In this document: positions 22,141-35,155 of the stretch, piece by piece
How the letters are laid out: each line of letters starts with the position of its first letter
Position numbering within the stretch: position 1 is the stretch's first letter
Source: Ceriagrion tenellum
Lineage: Eukaryota > Arthropoda > Insecta > Odonata > Coenagrionidae
Assembly: GCA_963169105.1 (NCBI GenBank)
Contig: OY720632.1
Location: 53,787,136-53,851,135 of the forward strand
Reading direction: 5' to 3'
Length of the DNA stretch: 64,000 bases
Program-made: the position numbers and the translations under genes
Notes under the pieces: model-generated
Database searches by the model: none
Told to the model about the DNA's origin: nothing
The model's input: the letters and a program-made list of their open reading frames with translations, nothing else

Positions 22141-23600
22141 AGACTAAATACATATTTATGCTCTGGGCCTATACAGAGTTATATGTGAATTTGGAAAACA
22201 TAAAATAAACTAATGAAAACATTTATGCGTGCACGTATTGGTTAAAGTGAAGTAGCACATTCCTAGAGTTCAGCTAAATAAGCATGAGTTATCTTTACGT
22301 AAACCATTGGATTCCAAAATGAGAGGCTGTAAACATTTTTATTGAGGTATTTTTACTGTCAGTAAGTATTTACTTTGGTAACTTCTATTCAAATTCAAAT
22401 AACTTCTATCGGCCAAATAACTCATATTACGGCCACCGCAATTTAGCGAAAGCCAATCGTCCGAAACGCATAAAAAACCTAATTTGAAGACCCGTTACTC
22501 CAACTCACGGTATTGGCAAACCCTTGTGAAAAATGTTACGCACACAATCAAGGGTTTCTTATAATCAAAAATCATAAGTTTACCATGAGAAGGTCATGAG
22601 AAACGGTCACGCTTTATCTGCGTCATGATTGTGAATGATTGAACTATGGTACTTATGTATATGAGTTTTCCTCCTACTGCAACAATATCCTCCAAATTGC
22701 CTTTTGTGTGAATACTTCTCATTCTATTAGAGTGCCAATGGACGCTGAGCGCTCTTTGGAAAGCGAATGTAACTGAGAGAACCCGAATAAATAAGAATTT
22801 TGGTCCAATGGAAGGAACCGTGGCTAAAGCTTAAATAATGATTGGGAAATAATAAGGCGAGGGCATGCGGGTCTAGACTTCCTCGGTCAGAGGGTTTGGC
22901 GGTTGCCGAAATGGGATTGGTAGAGACCAAAAAAAGAGAATTCTGCCTTTGGCCATGAAAGGATGTGGGTAAGAATGGTATTATTAAGGCTCAACCGTGG
23001 AAAATTGAAGTATGGGTTCGAGGATATGGTGAAAAGTATTTCTGTTGAGTCCCTCATTTTTCTAAATAAACCATGTGGGCTGAAATGGCACCAGTTTCTT
23101 GCGGAATATTGTAGATTCATAAGAGTTTTACGAGAATAGTCATGAATGCTAGCTTGCTGACAAAGAATGACATGTTCAGTGAACAATTTTGTCGTCGCTT
23201 ATTCGACTAGGAAGGCATCACATCGCGCATGGAAAAGAAAAATTGCATTTCAAACGGAACGCTTAAGTATGTACATTGTATATCCATCGATACCAAGTGG
23301 GCACATTATGCTGAAATGAAAGCAGTATTTATTTTTCTACTGGCTAAATCAATCAAAAACGAAGGTTTTAATTAAAACTAGATGATCGGCAAAATTTTCT
23401 CAGAGTGGATTAGCAAAGAAGTCGCTGTAAGCAGCAACTTTGAGTTAATTTCCTGCGTTGGATAGAAAATCATGACGATGTGAAGAATATTTTTAACGGA
23501 AGATATGGATTATACTACGGATCCGAGGTTCCAACGTTGAGAAGGTCGACGCTATTCGTCAGCTGAAAAGGCCGCTCGAAGAGTTCCTTCTCTATGAACG

Positions 23601-24140
23601 ATGAGGTCTCAACGGTGTTTCTCTTCCCATTGGACGCCAACTCCGAATAATTTCGAGGATTCTCGTAACTGGTTTCTTGAGATTGGAGGAATGTTGCTGG
23701 AGGAAGGTGGTATGTTGGGTTGACAGCGGTACGGCCTGGGTGATCTACGACCGAGGAGAAAACGAATTTCCAGCGAGTAGAGGCAGGGGGGAGGGCTCCT
23801 CAGACTCGGAGGTGCTTCTCCCCTCTCCGCTTTCCCTCACCTTCCACTTAAACCACTACACGGAGGCTCCAGGTAGACATCAAAGCAAGAGATTGGTTGG
23901 CACATTCGTGCTCCCGCACCGCATGATTCAAACGACTACTCATGTGAGAAGAAATGCATGCGTGACCTTTCTAGAGAGGGGGAGAGAAATGAAACATCCG
24001 GTTGAAACTCTGGCAACTGAACATCTTCGAGAACCTCGTGATAGTTTTAAAGAGCACTTACTACGAATGGGATGGCATCGTATCTTATATGATTTGATAA
24101 ATCGCATTCAGGTAAAGTATTCGAGCGGATGAAGTGCCAT
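23601..24140. other. Mixed-composition stretch with a 151-codon open frame
   Basis: A + frame at 23677-24132 has more ordinary amino-acid use than the island frames, with a His/Arg/Leu-containing C-terminal half. No motif or family is recognised, and I see neither a convincing start context nor clear splice sites. It could be an exon fragment of an unknown gene or chance. I do not call it a gene. Confidence 0.3.
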
Positions 24141-24880
24141 GTATAAAGGCTAAGACTTCCAGTGAAATAAATAACAAGCAGACTACGACGCTAGACAAAT
24201 ACGTGGACATCTTACATCACTGACTAATAATGTATAATGAAAGTGGAGAATTTTATAATTAGCTCCTCTAGATGGTTAAATAGTATGAAAAGAGAGAAAG
24301 CTAACGCAATTAATAAGTTCATCGCCATATTAAACGAGAAGAAGGTCGCTTTATTAGTCGAACATATCATTTAACGCGCGGGAATAACATTTGTAGTTCA
24401 CCGGGATATTAAGATAGTATATTTCAGCGACGCGATTCGTAAATTTTCAGATTTCATACACTATCATTCCTAAAAGCCATCTGCCAATATGAAACCACTT
24501 GCAATACAAATGTATCGCTGGTATTTTAACAAAAAATTTTAAAGGCAACTTTATCACGGTAACTTTTGTCATAACCATTCTACTCGTGTTGGGTTAAAAG
24601 GCACCGAGTGTTAAATTTAAACGTATATTCCTCGGTACTGCTACAAGTAAATAAATCAGCCGGACTTGCTGGTGTTGAATAATTCATGGATGCCTCTTTA
24701 TAAAGGGCTCTTTTGAACTCTTATGTTCCTTAAGTGGTGCGTAATATGTTTCGAAATACGTACAATGTTAAATCACGTTATTGCTTTATTTAACTTATAA
24801 GTCAACGATTGCGCAAAACTTAGAACTGTTAGGGCTTCAAACCAGCACCTCCGCATACACAACGCGATGATTGGAATTCC
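24141..24880. other. AT-rich interval without recognisable content
   Basis: AT-rich, with only short frames and no repeats noticed. Confidence 0.5.
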
Positions 24881-26040
24881 TACATGGTCATCGACGATGA
24901 CGATCAAGGAAACTTCACGCCCATACCGAATAGCTTGCTGTCATGGAGGGAATGCAAAGGTCCACCAAAAAACTCCCAGGACTCACCTGGGGTGTGCGCG
25001 TTGAAAGCAAAGGGAATACTTTTCCACCCACGGGATGAAGAGGACTCTGCGGAAGATGACGACGATACATGGAATAGAAACGGGTGCGTTAAGGGCGAGG
25101 AAATGCATGAAGAAGAGAGGAGGAGAGAGAGAAGAGGAGATAGGAGACGAAAAATAGATGAGGACAAGTGTAGGAAGCGAGAGAGAGAGAGGTGCGGAGG
25201 GCATTTTGAAGATAGCAATGCGAGCGAGGGAGAAGGGGTGGAGAGGAGTGGTCAGGGGTGGGAGTTAGGCGTGGCCATAACGATCTTACTTTATGGGCCC
25301 TGGTCATGGCAGAGAGGGCCATCCCATGGCATTTGTCCCCCCTCCACCCTACTCCCGCATGTGGTCCACAGCGATTCAGCCGTGTGAACGCCATCCTAGC
25401 GGAGCCCTTTACAGCGCATAGCCCCCGTGCGCAAGAGGGGTCCTGGGGCGCAGAACGACTTGGTGAAGAGGGGGAGGGGGACGAGAATGAGAGAGAGGGT
25501 TGAATAGGTGGAGGGCGGGAGGGTATGGACATCGGGGTTTAACCGGGCGAACCGGGGGTCGGTGGTAGGGTGTGGGGATACATATCGGGGAAAAGGGTTC
25601 CACCGGGGGAAGGCGTAAGGGCAGGGGCGGTGGATGGCCCTCGCTTTGCATACCGAAACGGTAATTGGCTAGGGCGTTGGGGAGTTTTGGGTCGTTTGGG
25701 TAGTGGGCGGAGCGGGAAATAGGGAGAGAGAAGGAGAGAGATAGCCACAGAAGGATTAGGGGCAGGGGATGTCCGAGTTGGCGGGGAAGAGGCCATTATG
25801 GAAAGTCTGAGGGAGTAGTTTCCCAAAGGGGTGGAGGGCAGAGACATGTATATGTTAGGGAAGGAGGCTGGCTGCCCCTGGATCCTTTTGCACGGACACT
25901 GGATAAAAGGGGCGCAGGGAGGAGGGTTTTAGCAACTCCTGTCCTCCTGTATTGAAGGGTATGGTGAGGGGAGAGTGGTAATTCTCCGTTTGGTGATGGT
26001 TGCATGGGCCCACGGTGCGTAAGACGATGAAGATAACGCG
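24881..26040. other. Purine-rich (+ strand) island
   Basis: Purine-rich on + in two blocks (about 25080-25260 and 25440-25980) separated by a balanced GC-rich part. The 167-codon + frame at 24884-25387 begins with an Asp/Glu-rich stretch and turns into an Arg/Glu-rich run over the GA-rich DNA. The 147-codon minus frame is Ser/Pro-rich. No domain is seen in either. Confidence 0.55.
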
Positions 26041-27180
26041 TCAGTCGATGGCCAGTCGATAGGTTTACGATGCTTCTTCGACCGGTTAGGTTATCCAGGC
26101 ATTTCCCCTTTTTTTGGTATTGAAATGCTCATAAGACGGCGCGGCCTTGCGTATGGGTAGTGAACGGTAAGGATTAGAATGGGCGCTTGGGACAATATCT
26201 CTCATTCTCTGTTTCTCCGCCGTTCGTGATGGAAATCCAAGAGGTCCTTCAGCCGCTACCGTATGTGGATGAGCATAGTATCGTAACGGATTCTTGACCG
26301 GCATATTGTGATGAGGAAGGGGAAGTAATTGTCAATATGAGCATGTGACGTAGGATTTCGGTTCGTTTGGAGAGAATGAGAAAGGGTTAAGCGCTGGAGA
26401 AGAGAGAGACGACAAGGGTGGCGTCATAGGAAGGAGCAGAAAGGGTTGGTGGGAAAAATCTTGCCTTGCGAACGGGAGATAAGGCGGCGGCGGAGGAAGG
26501 GCTTAAAAAGGGAGAGATGAGGGTTGTATTTGCTTTAACGACCGTGCCCTGGCAACCTTCCGCCTTATATTCCCGTGGACTGCGCACTCTCGACCACCTC
26601 CCGACCCCATCTTTCAAAACCTATCTGGCAAACATCTCCGCCCCTGTTGCGGTAACAGCCTCCTGATAACCCCCTTTACTAGTCTCGTCTTCCTCCCGTT
26701 CCACTTCCCCCTTCTTCCTATCGCAAAAACGCCCGCATTCGCCGCTTTTCCTGCCATCCCTCGAAAAAAGCATTCTCTACGACACGCCTCTATCGCCTAA
26801 TCCCGGTCGAAACAAATGGCCCACTTTGTCCCTGAGTTTCCTCGAAACGCCCAAAGCCGATGGACAGAGCTAAGTCTGCACTCGCACTAACATTCCACCA
26901 ACCGTTTACCTCTCTAAATCACTCCAATGTTCCGGAAATTGGTCACCAGCACGCTTTAGATCTCGATCTGCAGGAGGAATTTCCCGATCCTCCATCGGTT
27001 AATTCCGAGAATCGAAACCTGAATACCCCCTTCACGAGTGTCAAGGCGGAAAATGAGCGGCCTGATCGCAGGTAGAGATGCAGACGGTTGAAATGGCTCA
27101 CTGGATCGGAATAGAAGAGGACAAGTGAGGAGGGTTAATGGAACGAACTTACTCAGCTAGGACCGCCGAAAATAGCTGTC
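26041..27180. other. Mixed GC-rich stretch with opposite skews
   Basis: Balanced to about 26380, purine-rich on + at about 26390-26530, then pyrimidine-rich on + at about 26580-26860. No gene is recognised. Confidence 0.5.
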
Positions 27181-28370
27181 TGAGGAAAAAACGACGTTGG
27201 GAAGAAAGAGGAGTAGGTAGAGAAGGTAGTAGAGAGAGAGATGAACAGAGGGAAGTACTTCAACACTTCTCTCTCCGATCCTTCCATTCACTTTTTTTTC
27301 GAAATCATCCGCCGCCTGAGTCGATAAATACCAATAGCGCAAAAGGGTTAGGGGATGGCTCGGGAAAGAGGCCGTTTGGGAGCCGTGGAAGAGCTGAAAG
27401 TGAGAGAAAAAGGGGGGTTTATTTTCGTGGAGCGGGAGGGGAAGAGGTGGAGAGCTGGAAATATGGGGCCAACGGGAAGGGTGGGTGAAAAAAGTGGAAA
27501 TGAAAGGAGGATAAAAGGAGGAGGAAGGACATGAAGGAGGGAGAAAGAGAGTAAGCGTGTACGGGTGTCCACTGTGGAGAGAGTGAGGGAGGCTGAGAGA
27601 GAGAGAGAGAGAGAGATCTCCCCTTCGGGTCTCGTCAATTCCAACGAAACACTGCTCGCATTTTCGACAGAGAATATTTCCGCAGCAAAACCTCTCTCCC
27701 ATCCCCTCAATGCTCACACCACTCCTACATTATTTCGTTTAAAAACCTCCTTCCACTAGGTGACCCCCTCAACCAATTCTTTTCCTTCTCTCACTCTCTC
27801 TTTACACATTTTGTTCCTCTTCACTCTTGTCCCCGCTTTCGCCGCATTCTGACTGAGTCTCCTCCCCCACCATATTCTTCTCCCTCCCCTATTTCCCATA
27901 CCTCCCTCCGCTTCAGCCACCCAGGAGCGCAATGGTCTCGCCAGGCCCATATGACATACAGGCGATTTCATAAGGGGAAAAATAAAAAAAGAGGGAAAAA
28001 TGTAGCTCGCATAGGTTTTTGTTCCATAAAACTCTGCGGGCGCCTGGTCGTTCTCTCCCCCGCCGAAACTACGCCACCCACTGCCGCCGCTTGACGAAAT
28101 TCGCTGTCGAAAATTGCGGCGTATTTCTACTCTGCAATAAAGGCGGGAGGGCCATGTTATGAATGAGACCCAATTGATAGAAAGAGAGGGAAAAACCATC
28201 GCAGCGGTGGGCAGCGAGGATGGAAATTCGGGTCGTTCACGTCGGAAATTTTAATAAGAGGAGAAGATATGCAGAGTCGTGTCGGGCGTGATGCTCGATA
28301 TCTGTCGAAGCTGAGTGTCGGTTTTATTCCGAGTGGTTTTTCTCGAATTCGGATGTTTCAATTCCATTCT
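27181..28370. other. Purine-to-pyrimidine switch island
   Basis: The + strand is purine-rich from about 27190 to 27616 and then turns pyrimidine-rich to about 27910, with GC- and CpG-rich sequence to 28320. The switch falls exactly at a GA microsatellite. Frames of 116-186 codons on both strands follow the skew. Confidence 0.6.
27595..27616. repeat. GA dinucleotide microsatellite at the strand switch
   Basis: Eleven GA units end at GATCTCCCC, where the + strand turns from purine to pyrimidine. Confidence 0.9.
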
Positions 28371-28920
28371 CCCTCTCTTCATTCCTTCTCCCAATATCAT
28401 TCTTTTTCCCTTTAATCACGAAGGTGACTTTGACGAAATATTATGATTACAGTCATGCCTAACTTAAGTAAATTGGTAATTTAAATCGCTAACTTTTGTA
28501 AGTATTACTGAGAGCAGAGTAAAATAATGCTTTCAGGAAACCATAATGGAATTAAAGCAATAACAATATATTATTTTAGCTTATTAGCAATATCAATTCT
28601 CTCTCTCAAGAATAATTTCTATAGACTGAGATAGACTGTACGGTACGGAAGAACTACGCAAGTAATTTTTCCACACTCACAATAAGGAAAAAGCAAAAAC
28701 AAAGTTGATCGGCTATTTGGCAAATGTTTAAAATATACCGAATGATGAATTTCTCGGCAGTTCCGCCTCAGCAAACCTCCCAAAATTAACGACTAAGTTC
28801 CCACGTTAAAACGGCTACGCGTTATGAATTTTAGTGAACCAAAGATTCATTCCACCTGATCTAATGGGTACTTTTTAGAGTGCCTTGGAAGCCCGTTTGA
28901 ACTCAGATTCAGCGCAGTTC
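28371..28920. other. AT-rich interval
   Basis: AT-rich, with a 10-bp direct duplication (ATAGACTGAG) at about 28621. No gene is recognised. Confidence 0.5.
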
Positions 28921-29690
28921 ACATGCTTAGCGATAAAGCGAAATTGGCGATGGCGCTAAACTGGGTTTTATGGAAAATTAGACCGCCTCCGATAATGCTC
29001 CAACCCGTAGTAGTGATTTTTTTTACTCTCTCCTCCCGAGGAGATCGTTTGGCGAGGCGAGAGCTGCCGCCTTGCACCGAGCGAGCGCGGGTCTGTGACG
29101 TGAGGAGGACGGTGAGGGGGAGGGAGAAAGAGGAGAAGAGAAGTGGAGGAAGGAGAGGTCGGAGGGGGGAGGCGATGGCGACATCGGCGGGACGAGCGTC
29201 GACAGGGACGTTCGGAGGGAGGGGGAGAGAGAGAGAAGCTCTCTGCGCTCGAGCATCACGTTCCTTCGTTATTGGTCTCGAAGGTGTGCCTCGCAGCCTC
29301 CCGCGCTATACCGCCATCACCTTTCCCCTCGCCCCGCAGCAGAGCGGAGACCCGTAAACTCGGCCGTTCGCCAATGGCTTACGAATGTAACCCGAGCATT
29401 TTCTTTCCCACGCTTGAATCGCCTATTTCCGTTTTCATATCTCATTCGGCGCCCTCTTCTAATTGTTCGTTCCGCATATCCAACTCGACGTCAATTCCTT
29501 CGTGAAAATGCCTCAGGTGTGATACCTTGTCAGCACCTCATGGCTCGTCTCAAAGAAAACGCGTCCTTCTTAAAGGCTCCTCTAAGATTTCCAGTAGTAC
29601 CGAAGTCGTCATTTCCGTCCTCATGTCCGTTCCGTCTCCCATGGAGCTAATCTAGATTCCCCTTTTTGCTTCTGCGATTTCCCAGGGGTG
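28921..29690. other. CpG-containing purine-to-pyrimidine island
   Basis: Purine-rich on + at about 29095-29250 with many CpGs (GGCGATGGCGACATCGGCGG region), then pyrimidine-leaning to about 29650. A 144-codon + frame at 28923-29357 is Arg/Glu/Gly-rich across the purine block. No domain is recognised. Confidence 0.55.
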
Positions 29691-31180
29691 CTGTGGTGCT
29701 ACAATGGGGAAAAAAAGAGAAGGGGCTTTTATCTCGTGGACTTGGCGAGTACGTGCCTATTTTTCTGCTGACACAGTGGTTTTTCTTAGTTTCCAATTAG
29801 ATATGACATTACCCATTTCCTTTCAACAATGTTTGAGAGATGTTTTAATGTTTTAGAGCTTTGAAAATTAATTGAAGATATTAATAAAAGATTTGACTCA
29901 TGTGAAACGATCATTGAACGATCGATGGTTACTTCACTTTATAACTCAGAAGCTCCTGTTAGCACTCTCTGTTCAAGAAATCAGCTTCATGGGTTCGCCA
30001 GAATAGATCAATCCTTCCAATCAATAATACATACCAGCCACTACGTTTAATATACTAAAATACAACTATACGGAACACTAAGTATTTCAGTACACGATCA
30101 AAACTGCGAAAATAACGACCGAGTGAAGAGAGAAATCAGCATTTCCATTTACGCTTTGAATCACGCAATCGACGCAATATGTGCAAGTCCGTATCTCTTT
30201 AAGTGGCAATTGAACATTCACACGCCAGCAAGTTTAAATCACTTAAACTTGATAGGCTGTAACCTCATAACAAGACCTCTTGGTAACTTATACCGCGGAC
30301 ATTCGACTTTATCGTTCAATAAAAGGCGGCCTTTAAGGCATAATGCGACCGAGTTATTGGTTTGAAGACTCGTTAACTTTTCACGAGGGTCTTGATGTGC
30401 TGCTTTTATTACTACTTTTGAGGAGGGAAAAACAAACGGCGAAAAGTGAAAAAAGGGAAGCTAAATGGCGATTTAAGTGAGCCTCTCATCCATAAAGCCC
30501 CCTTAAAATAAATCATAAGCCCATAAAGGGAGAAATGAAGGAGTCTGTTCCAGGAATGACGCCATGATCATTACAAAGACAAAGGAAGCTGATACGATAT
30601 CTTGCATACCCTGACCAAAAAAAATACAGATTAAAAAATCAATATAATGTCTGTTTCCAGGTGTCCGAAATACAAAACTCCTTTTCCGTCGGAAAAATGC
30701 TACTATTAGTAGCCTTTTGAAAGTTTACGACTTGCCGGAATATCTCAATCGAGTTTTTCCCGTTTCTTTTGATTTTTTGATCAAAATTTCTTGAATTAAA
30801 AGATCCTTTTTTATAATATAAGATAAATAAAATTTGTCATTTAACATTTTGCCAGCGTTACGAAATAAATCCACAGAGACTGATTTAATACGTATAACAG
30901 ATACATCCTAAATATTCCCCTTGTCGACTTCGTTATTATCTAAACTTCAAGAATGCTAATTGATGTAGAGGTATCAGTTCATAAATGTATCTTTAGTAAG
31001 TACTTTAGAGGAGGATTTTCAATACACACGTGGTTAATCATGCGCAAGGTAGAGGTAGAGGGAGTCATGTAATGCTCGCCAATGCTAATTTACTTGGAAG
31101 TCGCAAATTCCCGACAATATATTCTAGGATAGGATGAGAGGCACTATTGTGTGCACTGTGAATGCAAGCCCTTTAAAGCT
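29691..31180. other. AT-rich interval without recognisable content
   Basis: AT-rich, with only short frames (80 codons at 30123) that have no motif. No repeat is recognised. Confidence 0.5.
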
Positions 31181-31660
31181 TTGCCGCAGAGCAACAGTCG
31201 AGTAAACTACCCATTCTTCGGAGGAAACCTATTACCTACCCTTCTCTCTTCCCACCCATTCGGAAATGCAAACTTGGTCGCTCACGATTCTCTTCCTCTG
31301 CCCTCTCGCTCGCTCGCGCGCCGTGTACCCACTCGATCCTCTCCCTTCATGCAATCGCCTCGCTCTATCCTCGGCCACGAGAGCCCACCACGTCGTTCCG
31401 CTTGCACACGGAGCGACAGGCACAACTAACCTCATCCCGTTCCTCTCTCCTCCTCGTCCCCCACGCGGGTGAAAGACACCGAGTACGCCCCACACGGAGG
31501 CGCCTCGAGCACCCTCGTCGTCTAGCTCGAGCAATCACCCGCCCTCTCCACCCATCGCCACCATTTAGCATCCCCACTTGAGCATTCGCCCGCTCTCTCC
31601 GCCAGCAATTTCTTGTGGCTCCTTCCCAGGTGCAAGTCACTGCCAAGTATAGCTCCGCTG
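31181..31660. other. Pyrimidine- and CpG-rich (+ strand) island
   Basis: C/T-rich on + with a CpG-dense core (CTCGCTCGCTCGCGCGCCG at about 31304). Frames of 92-118 codons are open on both strands, with Arg/Cys/Ser-rich products and no domain. A promoter-like CpG element is possible but unproven. Confidence 0.55.
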
Positions 31661-31946
31661 CTAACAGGTAGGGCGGGAGTCGTGTGTGCTTACAAAAGCA
31701 GTTTGTTGCATGCGATCTCAATCATTGTTTTTTTGGAAAATATGAAAGTCCAGAATGTTCTCGAATGGGACGGACGATTTGCGACTAAACAAGAACGCGG
31801 TCGATTATGCTAAAGGAGTATTCATTCGCCTTTGGATCTGAGAACTTATAGTGGCAGGAGTTTTTGAGATAAAAAGCTTTCTGTGATGTGTAAGACGATA
31901 TTTTTTCTTTACAGTAGTGTTCAATCATTTGGTTATCGACAAAAAA

Positions 31947-32034
31947 ACCTGTTGATGATTTCCAAAAATTTTGAAACTGGTCGACGGTGAAAATTTAGAT
32001 ACAAGCAAACTGTAACAATGTTTTTTCATTTACA
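31947..32034 (+). repeat. Copy of the dispersed GAAAC/AATAAA motif
   Basis: ACCTGTTGATGATTTCC, then TTTTGAAACTGGTCGACGG, then AAAATTTAG and GTTTTTTCATTTAC. The order of blocks and the end match, but AATAAA is degraded to AAATTTA. Confidence 0.45.
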
Positions 32035-32788
32035 AATCATCGACATTATGCTAAAATAAATCGTAGGCCACACATGAAAGTAATAGATAGTAATTTCACT
32101 GTCCTGCATTGAGTGATGATTACGACGCTACAGTAATTAATGCAAACTTTACCCTCCAGTTTCTCAAAACCAATTTTTCGTGTAAGTCAATTTTCATGTC
32201 GATAATTTGATGCACGTAATGTTTGCTCGATGAAGATTTCATTTTGGATGGATATTTTTAGAAATGTTAATTAGTTTTCTAGCTGTTGACCCTCATTAGC
32301 GTTTGGATATTTTATATCCTATATTATTCTCCTAATATTGACTCTGGCTGTACAGCTTGTACGTATGGTATGAAAGGTAAAATTATGTAAACAACAGAAA
32401 ATATAACTCCTAATTCTTTTCGGATAAACAAATAATAATGCCGAATTGTATCGATTAAAGGATCGACAATGAAAAATATGGCACGAAAAATTATATAGCA
32501 TCGCTTACCACGAAGTAAGTACCCTATAATCAGAGCGTCGAAAGATTTCACTTTATCAAAACTGTAGTCCGTTTTAATATTTATCCCTATAACATCCCTC
32601 GTAAAGTCAGAGTGGGTAAGTTTTATCAAGAGTGCGATTAACATTTCGGAGATTAAATGTCCGAATATATTCCTTCAATGCGTCTTACTTTGTTCATTCA
32701 CTGTGAATCACATAGTTTTTCTTTAATTTTCTTAAATTTTCCATGTGACCCTTTGAATATGATGATTAATCATTATTGAAGAGGAAGG

Positions 32789-32817
32789 ATGTAACATGAC
32801 AATATGCCATGTTACAT
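32789..32817. repeat. Perfect hairpin with 10-bp arms
   Basis: ATGTAACATG and CATGTTACAT are separated by nine bases. The words TCATGTCATTTTG and TTCATGTTATTTTG follow as looser echoes. No terminator-like T run is present, and the function is unknown. Confidence 0.65.
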
Positions 32818-34300
32818 TCTCATGTCATTTTGTAAAGGTTCATGTTATTTTGACCTTAATGAGCACATTCCTACTTAATGTACCATGAAAACTACCAATG
32901 TAGATTACGAAACTTGATAACTACCTCCTTATTGAAAAATTAAAAACTGGGTGTTACAGCTGCGACATTTAGTCACGCAAGCTCATTCCATGCAAATTCA
33001 GCAGACTTCGGCAATCTCCGTTTGCTAGCTTGACAATTGCTGATAAGCACTTATTCTTTCTGAACAATGATTACGTAGAATTCCCTGATGAGGCACTGTT
33101 TTCCTACATGCTACTCTCAGTATACTTGTTTCTCAACAACTCCTTATAACCAGGCAGCAATAAAACTACAACCAAAATTATTGAGCATCGTGTACACCTC
33201 TAGCTGTTCCCAATGAGTGTTAAAACAGAGTGTAAAATTTCAAATTGGGTGCAAGGATCTTGGAAACTTTCTCCACGCTCAACATGAAAATTACGAACAT
33301 CGACTCCGTAGTTCTGTACAAAATTATGTATCTCTACAGACGCCATTTCTGCAATGCCTGATGCTGATTTTTTTCTCCGTGTGGCCCCAAATGAAAAACA
33401 ACTGCTAGGACCTAAATAGAATATTACATATTAAATCTACACCGAAAATAATGGAAAACCATTTTACGCCAAAGAAGACGTAATGAATAATACAGTATGT
33501 TAGGAATAGCCATTAAGAATTCACGGCGGAGAGCAATAATGAATGACGTTCAATACATTGGCAGGTGAATAATATAGACATTTTAAATACAGAAATTTAG
33601 AAATGATATAAAATTATATTTTCTAGCATACACTTCAAATAAATAAGTGATGAGCAAAGTACTTGGATTGCATTACCTATCCCACACGCTTTTACTAAAG
33701 TCATGGAAATAAATTGAACCCGACTCAATTGGGTTCATATTCTAGCACATGCAATTTTTATATACCATAAAATAGCAACATATAGATCAAAGCATGTTCC
33801 ACTACACAGTAAGTAACCTACAGGGCATATGGGGGCTACAGGTATTTACTAGGAATGAAAGAAATTGAGGTACCAGGATAAGTGAATTCGTAAAAAATGC
33901 TGATATATGATCTAATCACGCTTAAGTATGAATTTATATTCTAATAATTAACCATTGTCTTTAACTTCGATCTATTTTCGTGTTTATTTATGATAAAATG
34001 AAAAATATGTCTGTTTTAGAGAGACAGTTTAAAAGAAAATGAAGACGAGGTGCTCGTTACCCTTTACCAGTTCTAGTTAAAATAAAATGACGTGCTTTGA
34101 TATCCTGGAAACTAAGTTTTGGTACAGCACCAGCTAAATGAGAATCTTTTGCAATCATGTTTTTTGGTACTCATTGCGCTAGGCATTTCAAATGCACATA
34201 AAGGTATAAATGAAAGTTGCATGCATTAATGAAAGATAAAAATAAAATCAGAAAAATCTTTAGAGGAAGTTAGGTTGGAAAACTGTGTGTCATTAAGTAA

Positions 34301-35155
34301 CCATCTTCCCCATCCTAACGCTAGAATGCTCTCGCGAATTGTTCAGAGATGAGTACATCCGTTCTGCTACAACTCAGCACTGCATTACCGTCCTTTACAC
34401 AGCCGCTTTCGGAAACTTTCCCGCGGCCACCCTCTACGCAGATAGAATTGTTCTCAAGACCTCTTAAGGAACTTTAAATTGTTCTCTACCACCTTCACGG
34501 ACTCTGTCGTGACACGACGCCATGTGTGGCAATATAAGAATTTGTTCTGGAGGGGTTAGAGAAAGAAGAGAAAGAAGAGAGGGACAAGAAAACGACCCCG
34601 GCGACGGAGGCAGAAAGATTGCCTCTTGCACAGTTTCCCGGGAGCGTCGTAGTCCCATAATTACCTGCGCCATCGCGAGGGACATAGAGAGAATGGGATG
34701 AACCGAGGAGGGTTTGATGGGGGAGGGAAGAGGCTAAGGAGGAGGAGCGGGTGGATTTCGGTGTAGCAGACACTTATTTTGGGGAGATGAGAAGGGGAAA
34801 AACGTAGGGAAGGGGTGGAAGAGATCACACGTGGTCCATGGGTGGAAGGTGGGCTGTAGCTACTTGCGTGCGAGGGGGTAGGTGACGAGAGAGCCGCACG
34901 CGGGGAACAAGAGGGGGGTGCGCATATGCGAAGGACAGAGGGAAGAGCATGGGGTGGTTGAAGAGGGTGAGGAAAGGCTAGTGCATAGTGTCCTAGGGGA
35001 GGGGTAGGGATGGAGGCGGTGGAGGGAAGTGGTTGTGGAGCGCCGGTTGTCGCGGGCGTCTATCGGGCAGGGTGGGAGTTGACGGGGAGTTAGGCAGGCG
35101 GAGGAGCAGGCGCTGGGGGCCATACACTCACGCGTTCGTGTCACCTCGAGTTAGG
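34301..35155. other. Purine-rich (+ strand) island
   Basis: After a balanced lead-in, the + strand is purine-rich from about 34540 to 35125 with scattered CpG. Minus frames of 73-94 codons are Ser/Pro/Thr-rich. Nothing is recognised. Confidence 0.6.

Larger units (their letters stand above)
19263..23600. other. Long AT-rich interval with inverted repeat
   Basis: At over 4 kb this is the longest gap between skewed islands. It holds a motif copy near 19.35 kb and the head-to-head pair at 21.93-22.14 kb. The stretch 20960-21420 is somewhat GC-richer with minus frames up to 123 codons, none recognised. The rest shows nothing to annotate. Confidence 0.5.
31661..34300. other. AT-rich interval
   Basis: About 2.6 kb of AT-rich DNA. 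It contains a motif copy near 31.95 kb and a small perfect hairpin at 32.79 kb. A hydrophobic 106-codon minus frame at 32324-32644 has Ile/Phe-rich segments but no recognised family and lies in very AT-rich DNA, so it is probably chance. Confidence 0.5.

Noticed and set aside
32324..32644. 106-codon hydrophobic minus-strand frame, possible membrane protein
   Set aside because: It sits in very AT-rich DNA where Ile/Phe/Leu codons are common by chance. No family resemblance and no supporting signals.
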